NCBI GenBank assembly: GCA_951799445.1
Contig: OX637287.1
Location: 41,693,724-41,757,723 of the forward strand
Direction of reading: 5' to 3'
DNA length: 64,000 nucleotides
Source of the DNA: Pseudisothecium myosuroides
Lineage: Eukaryota > Streptophyta > Bryopsida > Hypnales > Lembophyllaceae
The notes beneath the pieces were generated by a model. It saw only the letters and a program-made list of their open reading frames with translations, was not told the origin of the DNA and did not search any database. Below are positions 36,834 to 47,168 of the stretch, piece after piece (position 1 is the stretch's first letter; every line of letters starts with the position of its first letter). Made by a program: the position numbers and the translations under genes.

Positions 36834-37524
36834 TATTGCTTACTGTTATGAACTGAAATAATGTAACGTATCTTCTAAGGATCTTGAAATTGCTACAATA
36901 TACTACTCAATGAGCAATGGATTAAGCATCTTCCTATGTACAAAGGCTAATCAACATAAAATTAGTCAATAATTATGCCTCTTGATAACAGAACAAAGCG
37001 AATTTCTTAAAAAGGACGGGAATAGGCTCGGTTACCTTACAATATCACATATTTGGAGCTTTGAAACACGCCATTTTAACGAATGTGACAATACTCACTT
37101 GCCAGTGCCATAAATACACGGTACATTCCATACCCGGAAGACGGATGAAATGAAATAAAGCTATTTATTCACGAGAAAATATCACAAGGGTACTATTCAG
37201 AGAGCCTGAAGCAAAGTGCTAGATGCACAAAACAAATCTGGTTGAAACACCCTTAAGATAATAATTGTATAAGCATAAGCAAACGGGACACTACCATAAC
37301 ACATTGCAAAACACAAAGCACTGCAAAACACAAAGCACTGCATCAAAAGCTGTAAAACCGATAGCACAGTGGTATAAAAGCCTTGCAGCCAATTAAGTGT
37401 AGTATGCTGTACAGAGGTCAGCGAACTTGGAACTTCTTCGTCTTCTGAGCTGCAATCGTCGAACTATGACATTTCTGCACCACATTGCAGAAGGACGATT
37501 GCAGTGGAGAACTGCAGCAAGTGA
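36834..37524. other. Intergenic and probable 3' UTR of the AP2/ERF-like gene
   Basis: On the minus strand, AATAAA (plus-strand TTTATT at 37,164-37,169) lies about 355 bases after the stop codon at 37,525 and is a plausible polyadenylation signal. A short tandem GCAAAACACAAAGCACT unit is repeated near 37,305-37,342. Confidence 0.45.
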
Positions 37525-38571
37525 TCACTCCAAAGCTGCGATTGACTCTGGCTCGATAGTGCAAGGGCCCAGTTCTTCGAACCATTTATAGAACAGCTCT
37601 TGCTTAATCCTGTCTAACCCCGCTTTAATGATCCTTAATGTCTCTCCAGCAGCAGTAGGACAGTGCCAATTAATAAGCTGCAGCGTTTGTAGCTGCAGAG
37701 ACAATGCATCAATGAAGCTAGTGCTTCCCTCTCCCATGCTGGCTCCTACTTCTGGTCCTGGTGTCGGCGGAACCCTAACTTCCGAGCTTGATGGCGGGCC
37801 CAGTTCTTCGAAGCATTTCGAGATCATTTTATCGGTCAGCTCTTGCTCGATCCTGTCTATCAACGGTTTCGCGATCATGGAAATCTCTTCAGCAGTAAGA
37901 AAGGGCCAATCCTTAAGTAGCAGTGTTTGGGCAGGGGAGCCTTTCCCAGTGATTCGTACCTCCAGAGACAACGCTCCCTCGCCCATGCTGGCTCCTACTT
38001 CTCGTCCTGGTGTCGGCGGAACCCTAACTTCCGAGCTTGACGGCGGTGAAGCATCGACAGGTTCAGCAGCATTCGGCAAGCGATTCCACCTCGGGGGACG
38101 AAGAAACGTTTGTGGATGTCTGCTCCGAAACAACTCGATCGCAGCTTTGATGTCCTCCCTCGCTGCCTCACAGAACTTAATACACGCTTCCGTCGTCTGC
38201 GACTCAAGAAGGCTCTTAAACTCATCGCAACGAGCCTGAGCCCGAGAGCCTGAACCTTTCAAAGCTTTCAAGCTTTCAAAGACTGCAAGCGATTCCTCGA
38301 AATTGAAGATAGACGGATGAACGTCAGGGTCACGAAACCCCCCCACCGAGGCGCGATTCTCCTTTCCCGTCGAGTCCCGCACATAAGCGCCGTAATCTCT
38401 CGCGACCATCGCTTCGTCCATCGTGTCGTACGAGCCAAACTGTAGCTTCATCTTCTCCGCAACCATCTTCGAAAGACGCATCTCCACCACGTATTTAGGG
38501 CTCCTCCATGTAACCCCAGCCCGGCCCTCCACGCCGTCTCCCTCCACTCGCGCCCTCTTATTCCGCGCCAT
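37525..38571 (-). CDS. AP2/ERF-like DNA-binding protein with duplicated C-terminal module
   Basis: Single open frame of 348 codons from the ATG at 38,571 to TGA at 37,525; the frame extends further upstream but only with non-ATG codons. Residues about 19-91 resemble a divergent AP2/ERF domain: GVTWRSPKYVVEMR matches the first strands, FGSYDTMDEAMVARDYGA matches the usual FDT-EEAA-A-D helix, and FNF closes it. Such proteins bind DNA in the nucleus as transcription regulators. A basic NKRARVEG stretch precedes the domain. The C-terminal half contains an 83-residue direct duplication, with PPSSSEVRVPPTPG starting near residues 176 and 259 and FEELGP closing each copy. The duplicated DNA is nearly identical over about 65 bases (37,733 and 37,982), so it is recent. 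No intron is needed. Target genes and function are unknown; family assignment is moderate. Confidence 0.6.
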   Translation of the reverse strand: MARNKRARVEGDGVEGRAGVTWRSPKYVVEMRLSKMVAEKMKLQFGSYDTMDEAMVARDYGAYVRDSTGKENRASVGGFRDPDVHPSIFNFEESLAVFESLKALKGSGSRAQARCDEFKSLLESQTTEACIKFCEAAREDIKAAIELFRSRHPQTFLRPPRWNRLPNAAEPVDASPPSSSEVRVPPTPGREVGASMGEGALSLEVRITGKGSPAQTLLLKDWPFLTAEEISMIAKPLIDRIEQELTDKMISKCFEELGPPSSSEVRVPPTPGPEVGASMGEGSTSFIDALSLQLQTLQLINWHCPTAAGETLRIIKAGLDRIKQELFYKWFEELGPCTIEPESIAALE

Positions 38572-38573
38572 GT

Positions 38574-38990
38574 ATGTCAGTCCGAGCGAGGTTTCCCTCG
38601 CCTTCAATTCCTCCCCCTCGATCACGGACCAAGCTTGCGTGCGTGCACGACCTCGGCGTAGCCAAAGCCGTGCAGCACGCGACCCCAACCGATTCCCACC
38701 CGAACAGAGAGCAGAGTGCAGCTCAGATGCACATCATAGCCCATGAGAATCTCGAAGCCTCCTCCTGGTCAAGAAGCGGGGATGGGTCGGAGGGGAAAGA
38801 GTGCGCTTCGAAGATGGAAGCAACAACACAACAGCAACAGCAAGCGAGGGAGGCTTCGATTCGGGTGCAAGAAGAAGAGCAAATCAAAAGAGAAAGCGAG
38901 ATATTGGAAAAGATGGAAGAGCAGCGCAATTCTCTGGAAATGAACGCAACACAAACGGAAGTCGATTGCACAGTTGATGTACACTGCTAA
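38574..38990 (+). CDS. Possible small divergent ORF with glutamine/coiled-coil end
   Basis: The frame opens at an ATG three bases from the minus-strand ATG of the AP2/ERF-like gene and runs 138 codons. The first 80 codons look like the antisense of a leader. The last 59, from an internal ATG at 38,814, encode a glutamine run then a charged heptad-like stretch (EEEQIKRESEILEKMEEQR) that could form a coiled coil. I recognise no family. It may equally be a chance frame in the 5' region of the minus-strand gene. Confidence 0.25.
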   Translation: MSVRARFPSPSIPPPRSRTKLACVHDLGVAKAVQHATPTDSHPNREQSAAQMHIIAHENLEASSWSRSGDGSEGKECASKMEATTQQQQQAREASIRVQEEEQIKRESEILEKMEEQRNSLEMNATQTEVDCTVDVHC

Positions 38991-39159
38991 CGATCGAACT
39001 AAGCAATTTATGGGCCGACTTCAGGAGGCTAGGGCACCGAGTGGAAATCCACGAAAGCGCTGCAGACTAAAAGTTGACACTGTAGAGTCTGCAGCATGGC
39101 ATTGTGGCACAGAGGGTGACACATGGCGGTCGTCGAAGGGGCCGAGGATGCGGAACGGA

Positions 39160-39430
39160 AGGGAAGGGAGGGGTTTAAGGAGGGGTTAGGGACAATAGGG
39201 AGGGGTTCGGGAGGGGGGATGGACGGGTGGGAGTCGTTGACGGCACGGGTGGGAAGCGAAGGGAGGGGTTAAGGAGGGGTTCGGGAGAGGTTCGGGAGGG
39301 GTTCGGGAGAGGTTCGGGAGGGGTTCGGGAGGGGTTCGGGAGGGGGGATGGACGGGTGGAAGTCGTTGACTGCACGGGTGGTGAAGGGGGAAGGGCTTGG
39401 GGAGGAAGTAGGGAGGTGGGAAGGGGTTCT
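39160..39430 (+). repeat. G-rich minisatellite with 12-bp core
   Basis: The core AGGGGTTCGGGA or AGAGGTTCGGGA is repeated nearly six times at about 39,276-39,343. It is flanked by two larger direct copies of a block with GGATGGACGGGTGG and AGTCGTTGAC (about 39,216 and 39,345). Runs of three to seven G on the plus strand occur every few bases, so intramolecular G-quadruplexes are likely. It lies about 600 bases upstream of the AP2/ERF-like gene. Confidence 0.85.
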
Positions 39431-40943
39431 GGGACGGTCCGGCGACGGGAACCGGGGGTAGAGGAGGGTGAACTGGAGGTCCAAAGGAACCATGCCGGTG
39501 GCAGTGTCGAAGCTTCGTGCGTTTAACCCCAAATGACCCACTACGTACCGAAAAGATGTAAACTGGTCCTGGTTTTGCAATTAACAACCCTCCTTTCTGA
39601 GGAAAAAATCAAAGCTGTTAGATCTGGATTCCAAAAAAATGGTCCCCCTCTCTAAGCCGTTGATCTGCAGAAAGTGTGGAAAAATATATGGCCGTTGATG
39701 GCGCCGTCCTCAGACACAATCTTGACCGTCCCAGAGCTTCTACTCCATAGAGAGCTTCTTTTGCATTTGGCGCTCGCACACAAACTTGTGGTGGAGGATC
39801 TTGCTGGCCGCAACTAAAGTTGATTGCTCTGACACTACTCCGATGCTGGAGGATCGCAGCGCACCTGGACGAACCTGCGATGTTGGAGGTAATACAATTT
39901 CATTCTCTGGGATGCATAGAGAGAGAGAGAGAGAGATTTGAGTGGATTTTGGTTTGAGCTTCGCACCTTGGTGAAGGAATTAGGAGCAAGGATTTTGTAA
40001 TTTGGATTTTGAAATCGGTGATCTGAGGGCTCTTTTCACTGCATTTCTGTTGATTTCCAGAAAATCCTGCACCATTGATGAAGTCGGCTCTGAATCTTGG
40101 CTGCTTGAGAGCAAATTAGGGTTCAAAGCTCGTTCAGTGCTCATTTGAGGTTCCAGTCTCTCAGAATCTATCAATTTCGTGGTTTGGAGGTCACCATGGC
40201 TTGCTTTAGGATTTTAGTTTTGACATGACACTATTGGAGGTCACTTCAAAATCAAGACAATATAAAGAGAATTCTGTTAGTGCCAACAGAAAGAACATCT
40301 TTGGTAATAAAATCCAGTTAGAGGAACCTATTCTACAAGTGTATGTTGGGTTTTTTTTGGGTTCTCTGAGTTTTTGTCTACAAGGTTTATTTCCTGTTGT
40401 TTTCATGTACACTCAGGCTTTTTTATTAAAATTATTGATAGTGTTCCATTCATAGTATTGACATTATGCAATTTAAGGACAAGTTATTTTCCTTGAATAT
40501 TCAGTTTTCCTTGCAAAAATTAGTACTCAATATAAATATGTACATTCAACAATAGAATCTACTAGGAAATCAATTGACATATAGAACTACAACATCTATT
40601 ACTGGGAATCGAAGGACAAACTTTGGATTCCATACGTTAATTGCTTTTAAAAAGTCTTTACTCTTCATATTTACAATACATGTGCTTCACAGCACTTGAG
40701 GCCATAAGAACCTGCCATATCTACAAAGACGTACAGACTCCCTCTGTAGTACCTCCCTAAAGTGACATGAATTCCAGCTCATTCCTTTCACATGACCTAC
40801 TTCTGCTAACGTAAAGAAACATTACTCCATGCTTGCTGCATTGACAAGTCATAAGTCCACATACTTCTCCTTCTTCCCAATTTCTCACTTCTTGTATGCA
40901 CCACGCTCCACAGGCGACAAATGAGTAACAAGTTCGAAAACTT
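39431..40943. other. Intergenic DNA with a promoter-like segment
   Basis: A (GA)n run at about 39,920-39,942 within leader-like sequence (39,760-40,150) may mark a former promoter or exon. A short exon ending GATGTTGGAG before GTAATAC near 39,880 is conceivable but not supported by further exons. No gene is called. Confidence 0.35.
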
Positions 40944-40975
40944 CACTACAAAAACAACACTTTCTACAATGACTC
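40944..40975. mobile_element. Candidate CACTA terminus (3' end of the transposase element)
   Basis: CACTACAAAAACAACAC fits the consensus start of plant CACTA elements and lies about 1.1 kb beyond the transposase stop, on the correct side and in the correct orientation. The matching opposite end (TTTTTGTAGTG) was not found with a shared 3-bp flank, so the element's full extent is unresolved. Confidence 0.5.
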
Positions 40976-41053
40976 AGGGCAATTAACTTAGCTATGACTT
41001 TTGACAGGAAATGATACCTTTCTAACAGCCACCTACTCAAAAGCTGCAATACA

Positions 41054-41386
41054 TTACGTATGCAAGGGTTTCCCGAAATCACACATTAGCCATACAAAAG
41101 GCATTTTCAATTTATGACAAGAATAGCACATGACTATACTTGACATGTTCAGAGTCATTGTAAGTGACGCTAGTACTTCAGGCACTACTTCAAGTACCTT
41201 GCTAGGATTCATCTCAATTTCACTACCATTGGCAATTAGCCAAAGAATGAATGGAAATTGATTGCTGAGCTTTCCTTCAACGACTTCTGTGGCCGCCTTC
41301 ATGATATGGTTTACGAAACTCTTCTTGAAACCGTATTCCATGCTCACCTGCATCATGCGCAAGAATGCCTCTACCGTAAATTTCAT
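41054..41386 (-). pseudogene. Exon-like ORF downstream of the transposase, unknown
   Basis: A 110-codon minus-strand frame with protein-like composition (FTVEAFLRMMQVSMEYGF, LSNQFPFILWLIANG). It lies between the CACTA-like end and the transposase stop, so it could be a second gene of the mobile element or captured host sequence. No family recognised and splice partners are not determined. Confidence 0.35.
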
Positions 41387-41449
41387 ACAAATGAAATTCT
41401 GGTGTTATTTAGCGCCTGCCTTGTAAATTATTGCACACCAAAAACCGCT

Positions 41450-41617
41450 AATCTCACAATGTGCAAAAGAAGATGAAAACACTAATCTAGTAATCTCACA
41501 ATCTGCAGAAGAAGATGAAAATACGAATCTACTAATCTCACAATCTACAAAATAAGATGAAAACACTAATCTTGTAATCTCACAATCTGCACAAGGAGCA
41601 TAAAAAACAATGTGCAC
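41450..41617. repeat. 42-bp tandem repeat, four copies
   Basis: AATCTCACAAT recurs at 41,450, 41,492, 41,534 and 41,576, each followed by AAGATGAAAAC-like sequence, an exact 42-bp spacing. Subterminal repeats are common in CACTA elements and bind their regulatory protein; that role here is inference. Confidence 0.8.
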
Positions 41618-42088
41618 AGTACACAATACACTATTCAATAATTGTATAGTATGTGATGAACTGAGGGTCAGATTTGACCCCACAGCTATTGCAAACAAGC
41701 CCAAAACATGAACCAACACCCAGTTAAGTTAGTGGACACCTACTGACCTCTACAAAAGTTTCCCTACATTTCAATTAACAAGCGTCCTCTTCATGTCAAA
41801 TAGGACCTGAAGAACTTATTTTCTCAGAAAATTTTGAATCACAATCCTTTCATTATTTTTCACCGCTCCCTACATCTCCTTTAATAGTAGGTGCACATTT
41901 TTGTGCTCTCAGATTTTCACCAAAATATGGACACAACACAAACTGAGGTCAATACTTCTTTTCGTGTGCTCCCCACATGGACGTCTAAATAAAAGGAAAT
42001 TCTGAAAGGAAAAACCTGAATACAAAATTCGTAATTACTTACCACCATTGCAAAACTCCAGAAAGATATCAATGTACTCAACACTCCC

Positions 42089-45000
42089 TCAGTCAGAGTG
42101 TGATGAGTCGCCTAAGTCTCTATCAAATAATTCATTGTCTTCTGCTGGTTCATGGAACACATCTTCTCTTTCAACCTCCCTTGCTGTCAACGATTGTTGA
42201 GGAATGTCCTCAGAGATGATTTGTGGAGGACGAAGACCTTCATAGTTGTTGTCACTCCCTCTTTCAAATAACGAGGACATTTCATTCCCTTGCTCAAATT
42301 GTCCACTCGCCTAGCTCGAACATCTTGTCTTAAAACCTCTCCAACCTGGCAATTCCGTTGCATCACTGTAAAATACCTACTGACAATGTTTCGGGAAGGT
42401 AAATGACTCTTTTCCAAAAGGCTCACATGACTCAAAATTTGCAAGCGTGAAACCCCATTTATCCTTCTTCACAATTGTGTTCGGTCCACGGTAGTTTGCT
42501 CTAACCCACCGACATACAAACACGACAACACAGGTGCGCTGGTAATCAAGCTCCACAATTTCCTCCAATTCCTCTATGTACTCAACATCTGCTTCAATGA
42601 CATTGCGATCCCTTGCGCTGGCCCGCCAAGGCCTAATGAAAGTGGCTGCAACACTAGAGTCTTGACTTCCTAACCTCCTCTCGTAACTTGCCACTCGAAA
42701 ATGTGACCCAAATGCCCACATGCTCCTGAACTTCTTACACTTGACACTCGGGGGAATTGAAATGTCCATCACTATATCCGGGACTTCAACCCCTGCCAAT
42801 ACCGATGCCTCCACCTCTTCCTCAAACCACTTTGCGAAACACGGGAGCTGAGATAAATTGTTCGGATAGGGGGTCCCCCTTCTGCCAATCCTCTGTGGAT
42901 GCTGTCTACGCCAAGCCCGCCTCTGCTCATCTCTAATGGACTTCAACTGTGCGTACCGTCTACAGGATGTCACACACTTCAGTCAAGCATGGAAAACACT
43001 CTAATCTCACAAAATTCCTGCTTCCCGTCCTTCTCTATATTTCTTACAGGACTTCTACTTCAACAATTGCATACTACAGCGCCACTGCCACCGGCTTGCC
43101 TTACTTTGCAACATTCCCATTCGCCCCTGCACAGTGTCCTGAACTTGCAGAATAAAAGTTGCAGTGCATCAGAATTCCACTAACAAAAAGCTCATTCATT
43201 ACAGTCCATACTGAGCACAAGGCAAATGAGATGACTATATTGCCATCCCAAAGTGTAAAGAAAGAAAATTACTAGTGCATCTTAAAGGTTTTCATCGGAA
43301 TTGCACAAGCATTTTCAATGACATGTCCATGCAAGTTTTCCCTTCATCGTTGCTTTGACTTCATTAAGCTCTCCTTCGACCGCACTACATCTTCCTCATA
43401 ATTTTTTATGTGACCTGGAGAAACGATGGACGCAAACCATGAACACAGAAAAAGAATTTCCCTCTTCATGGACAAACTGCACGTCTAGAGAAAATCCCAT
43501 TATCCCTCCACTTGTCACTTCCGAATTGAATCACAACAAGTCCGTCTGTTCCTTAATAGTCTCACTTCTACAATTTCCGTAGCCTCCCCATCACTCTAGG
43601 CTTCTAGAAACGTACCCACAAACAAAGATATTAGGAGAGGCAAAACACTTACTCATGGTACTGTTCACAAAAATCGGACGTGTCTATCACAAAATTGTGA
43701 AACAACTGCCTGCGCTCGTCCGTCAATGCCCTTGTGAAACTGTGGCCCTCCAAGATTTCGTCAGTCATTTTTAGATCCTCCATGGAGTCCCACACTCTTG
43801 CGCATGTGGCATTGTAATTTAACATGTACTCCGTGATGTAACCGGCAGCTTCCTCCACCTCATAACTTGCTGCCATACTGCCTTCCGGTTTGCAAAGGTT
43901 TCTCACAAATCCTTTCAGTCCCTTATAGTATCGCTTGAATGGATACATCCAACGATTCTGAACAGGACCGCAAATGAAAACTTCTTGCACTATGTGGTAG
44001 GGCAAATGCAACATAATATTGAATGCTGCTGGTGGTAGTTGTTTTTCAAGTAACACCATTGTCTCTGCAACATCTTGCAGGAGTTGATTTTTTGAGTGCT
44101 TGCTAATGACCTTATCGCAAACTCTTTGAAAAATCATACTCAACCTTATAATAGCGGATGCTAATTCTTGGTTCTCAATGTTACAAACGCACAAAGGAAG
44201 AATTTGCTGCATTATGACATGAAAGTCATGAGATTTTAGTCCCCGTAGCTTTCCCTTTTCAATTTTGTCTCGAATATTGGACACATAACCGCTCGGAGTT
44301 TTTAGGGACCTCAATGTCTCTAGAAATGTGGCTTTATTAGCGGGAGAGAGTACATACTCTGCATCCGGCATGAAGAACTTGTTGCTCTCTGGAGATGTTT
44401 CCTGAAGCCAGAGATGACTCCGCACCTGCCGCTCTTGCAGATCTAGTCTAACTGCCGCTGTGTCATTTTTCCCTAATAAAAACTTCAACAGAGTCTCATA
44501 AACATTTTTCTCGCAATGCATCACGTCGAGGGTGTGCCTGCAAGGAAGGTCCTGCGACAAAGCAACACCAACGCGTCAGTAACTGCTGCTGACATGCCTT
44601 CACTGCCACACTAGATAATGACGACCCCCTCTTCACGCTGACAGTCTACAACCTGCATATATGCTATGACCTTAGCACAACTCTGCTCCAACAACACCCT
44701 ATTGTGGACGCCAACAATTACCTTGTCATGAAATCATTCTAACAAATGGATGCCGCATGCAACAAACTTCTGCTAAAGAAACTGACACCTTCTGGACACA
44801 CTGATCTTCCCCTTCCATTTCCGCTTTCTGAACTCAAGATTTCCGCACACAACGTGCACCTACCTATTACTCATGGTACGTCCTAACCTTCTATGCCTTA
44901 AGTCGCTTAAATTTGAATCAAAAAATCCTTCTCCTCTACTCCCTCTTCATGTCCTACATTATAGTGCACGTACAATATTTTCAGTTCGAGATACTCTCCC

Positions 45001-47168
45001 TGAGTACAAGGCATGCACCGCTCACATGACATCACAACAAACACATTTCAGTTTGCCAAGCAGCTCTTCCATCCCCATTGGTCACTCTCCCATTCTCTCG
45101 GACTTGTCATAGTGAATTATATCATTACCCGGCTACTAGTCCAAAACAGCCCCCTACCAGTCCTCATAATTCCTACAACATGCAAGAGCTTGTGAATTCA
45201 TTTCATGGATTCTAGGAACGCTCCAAACATATCTCACACTACAGACTACGTTGTCGGCAAACAAATCAACTTACCGACCAATATGGCAAAAGGAAAAATA
45301 TACTGACACGTTTTACGCCATGTTTCTTCACTGGATCATCCTCTGAGTCCTCCACTCCACCTTCACGAAGATACTTCTTGCGTTCAAGACCTTGGGCGTA
45401 TACTTCGTGTCCAGTGCGACGGTTTGGAGTTGGAGCTGCCTCCGATTTTCCGTTGAAAGCTCTTCTGGCACTCTGGAATCGGTGATGCATATCCAGGAAA
45501 CGACGACCATCTAGATAAACCATCTTCCACAAGCTTCTGGAATGCTCGGCGCAGGTTTCGGAACTGCACAATGGACAACCTCTGTATCCCTTTGTTTGTT
45601 GACCCAATAGCAGTCCATATGCAGAGAAGTCATGAACCAACCACATGAGAACTGCACGTAAAGAGAAACGCCTATGACCACTGGGTTTTGACATATCCAT
45701 AGCGGGAACGCCCTCCTAGAGCTTCAATAAGTCTTCCTCTAATGGCTCCATGTAAGTGTCAATAACATCTGCTGAAGGTGCATGGGGACCTGGAATTAGT
45801 AGCACAAGCTTCAAGAAGAAATTTTTGCTTGTCATCCAAGGAGGTAAATTGTAAATTGCAACAAGAAATGGCCACACAGAGTGCTTGGTGGATTGGTTGC
45901 CGTAAGGATTTACTCCATCACCTACTAAACCTATCCGCAGGTTAGTGGGGATTGCCGCAAAATTTGGGTGTTTTTGGTTAATGTGTTTCCATTGTTCGCC
46001 ATCCACAACAGACTTCATTATAGGCTCCTCTGACTTGTTGCTCTTGTGAAATGTCATCATCTCCGCTATTTGTGGGCAACGAAACATTCGTTGCAGCTGC
46101 TCAATTAAAGGAAAATAAAGAAGGCCTTTGCATGGGATACTGCTTGATCCTTCAACGTATCCGGATTTCCCACAACAATGCGGACAAACAAGCAGGTCCT
46201 TCTTATCTCCTCTGAAAAGTACGTGTCCATCAGGACAACAATGGATGGCTTTGTGCTTCAATCCTAGCTTCAAGACCATTCGTCTTGCCTCGTAAGAAGT
46301 GCACGGCAGGCTGTTGGATTTGGGAAGCAGGTCTTGCGAGAGAAATTTTAGTAACTCGTCCAAAAAAGTATACGGGATGGAAAATAAACTGCACATTGTC
46401 ACAAGTACAATGGCAACTTCCAGACAATTCAACCTGCAACCTTCATAAATGGGCTCTTGTGGCTCTCGGACCAACTCCGCATAGTCAGCCTCGTGCACTT
46501 GGAAGTCCTCATCGTCTTCCAATTCACTGTCATTGGTTTCTTCACCTCGTTGCATACTGTCGTGGAGATGGTCCACGCGTGCATATGCATCTCGAACAGC
46601 TGCACCAACGTCCACATGGGTCCTCTGCGGCCAAACAAACTCCTCAGGTCCTCTTTCATCGCCTTCTAGTCCATGGAAGTAATCCTCCCCTTCTTCTAGA
46701 CCTTCATCTGTTGGACCTCTAATGCCGTGTTCGTCCTCGGTCTGCAGGAAAACTATGTTAGTGCCGTCTCCACATTCTCACAATCACTGAGGGCCCTCAG
46801 GTGCTACTCACTCCTGTCATGCGAATAACAACTATAACAACATTATAAACTCTGCCAACTACAAGAAGACGTGCCACTTGAAAATGATTTGTTGTGAATC
46901 TCACCAGCACAGGGTACTGGAGATACGGATCTCTACCACGCTGCCGATGATGTTTGGCAATTGTCTGAACCTTGAGAACTCTCACTCCTCTGCAATCTTT
47001 ACATGCACACGGATACTCTGCTAATCCTGCAATTGATCTCTCAATGTGGTACGCCCCGGGTAATCTAGCCCTCCTCGTCATCTTCCGTATGCGCGTTCTG
47101 AATTTGACAATATAACTCTCGTTTAATTCAGGCACCACAGGAACCTGCTTCAACAAAATATTATCCAT
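42089..47168 (-). pseudogene. CACTA (En/Spm) transposase gene, TNP2-type, with three in-frame TAG codons
   Basis: The gene would encode the DDE-type transposase that cuts and joins CACTA elements. Exons are 47168-46905, 46741-45275, 44551-43653 and 42959-42089, with GT-AG introns of 163, 723 and 693 bases and compatible phases, giving 1,166 codons. Exon 1 is the transposase-associated region with CACKDCRG (residues 54-61). Exon 2 has the TNP2 core (Transposase_21): a Cys-rich pair around 256-277, GLVGDGVNPYGN (359-370) and IPGPHAP (404-410). The exon 2/3 join gives LPYW-S-D, then LDVMH. Exon 3 holds DUF4218 with GPVQNRWMYPF (772-782). Exon 4 holds DUF4216 with ELDYQRTCVVVF. TAG codons interrupt at 45,716-45,718 (where the family has Trp), 42,377-42,379 (where it has Gln) and 42,311-42,313. 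No frameshift was seen. It is therefore probably inactive, though recently so. Confidence 0.88.

Noticed and set aside
38572..38688. Longer N-terminus for the AP2/ERF-like protein
   Set aside because: The extension begins at a TTG codon and contains no ATG before 38,571, so the ATG at 38,571 was taken as start.
42311..45718. Reassigned TAG codon or programmed read-through as explanation for the in-frame stops
   Set aside because: The carboxykinase and AP2-like genes need no such reassignment, and family residues Trp and Gln at two sites fit simple C-to-T decay; kept only as an alternative.
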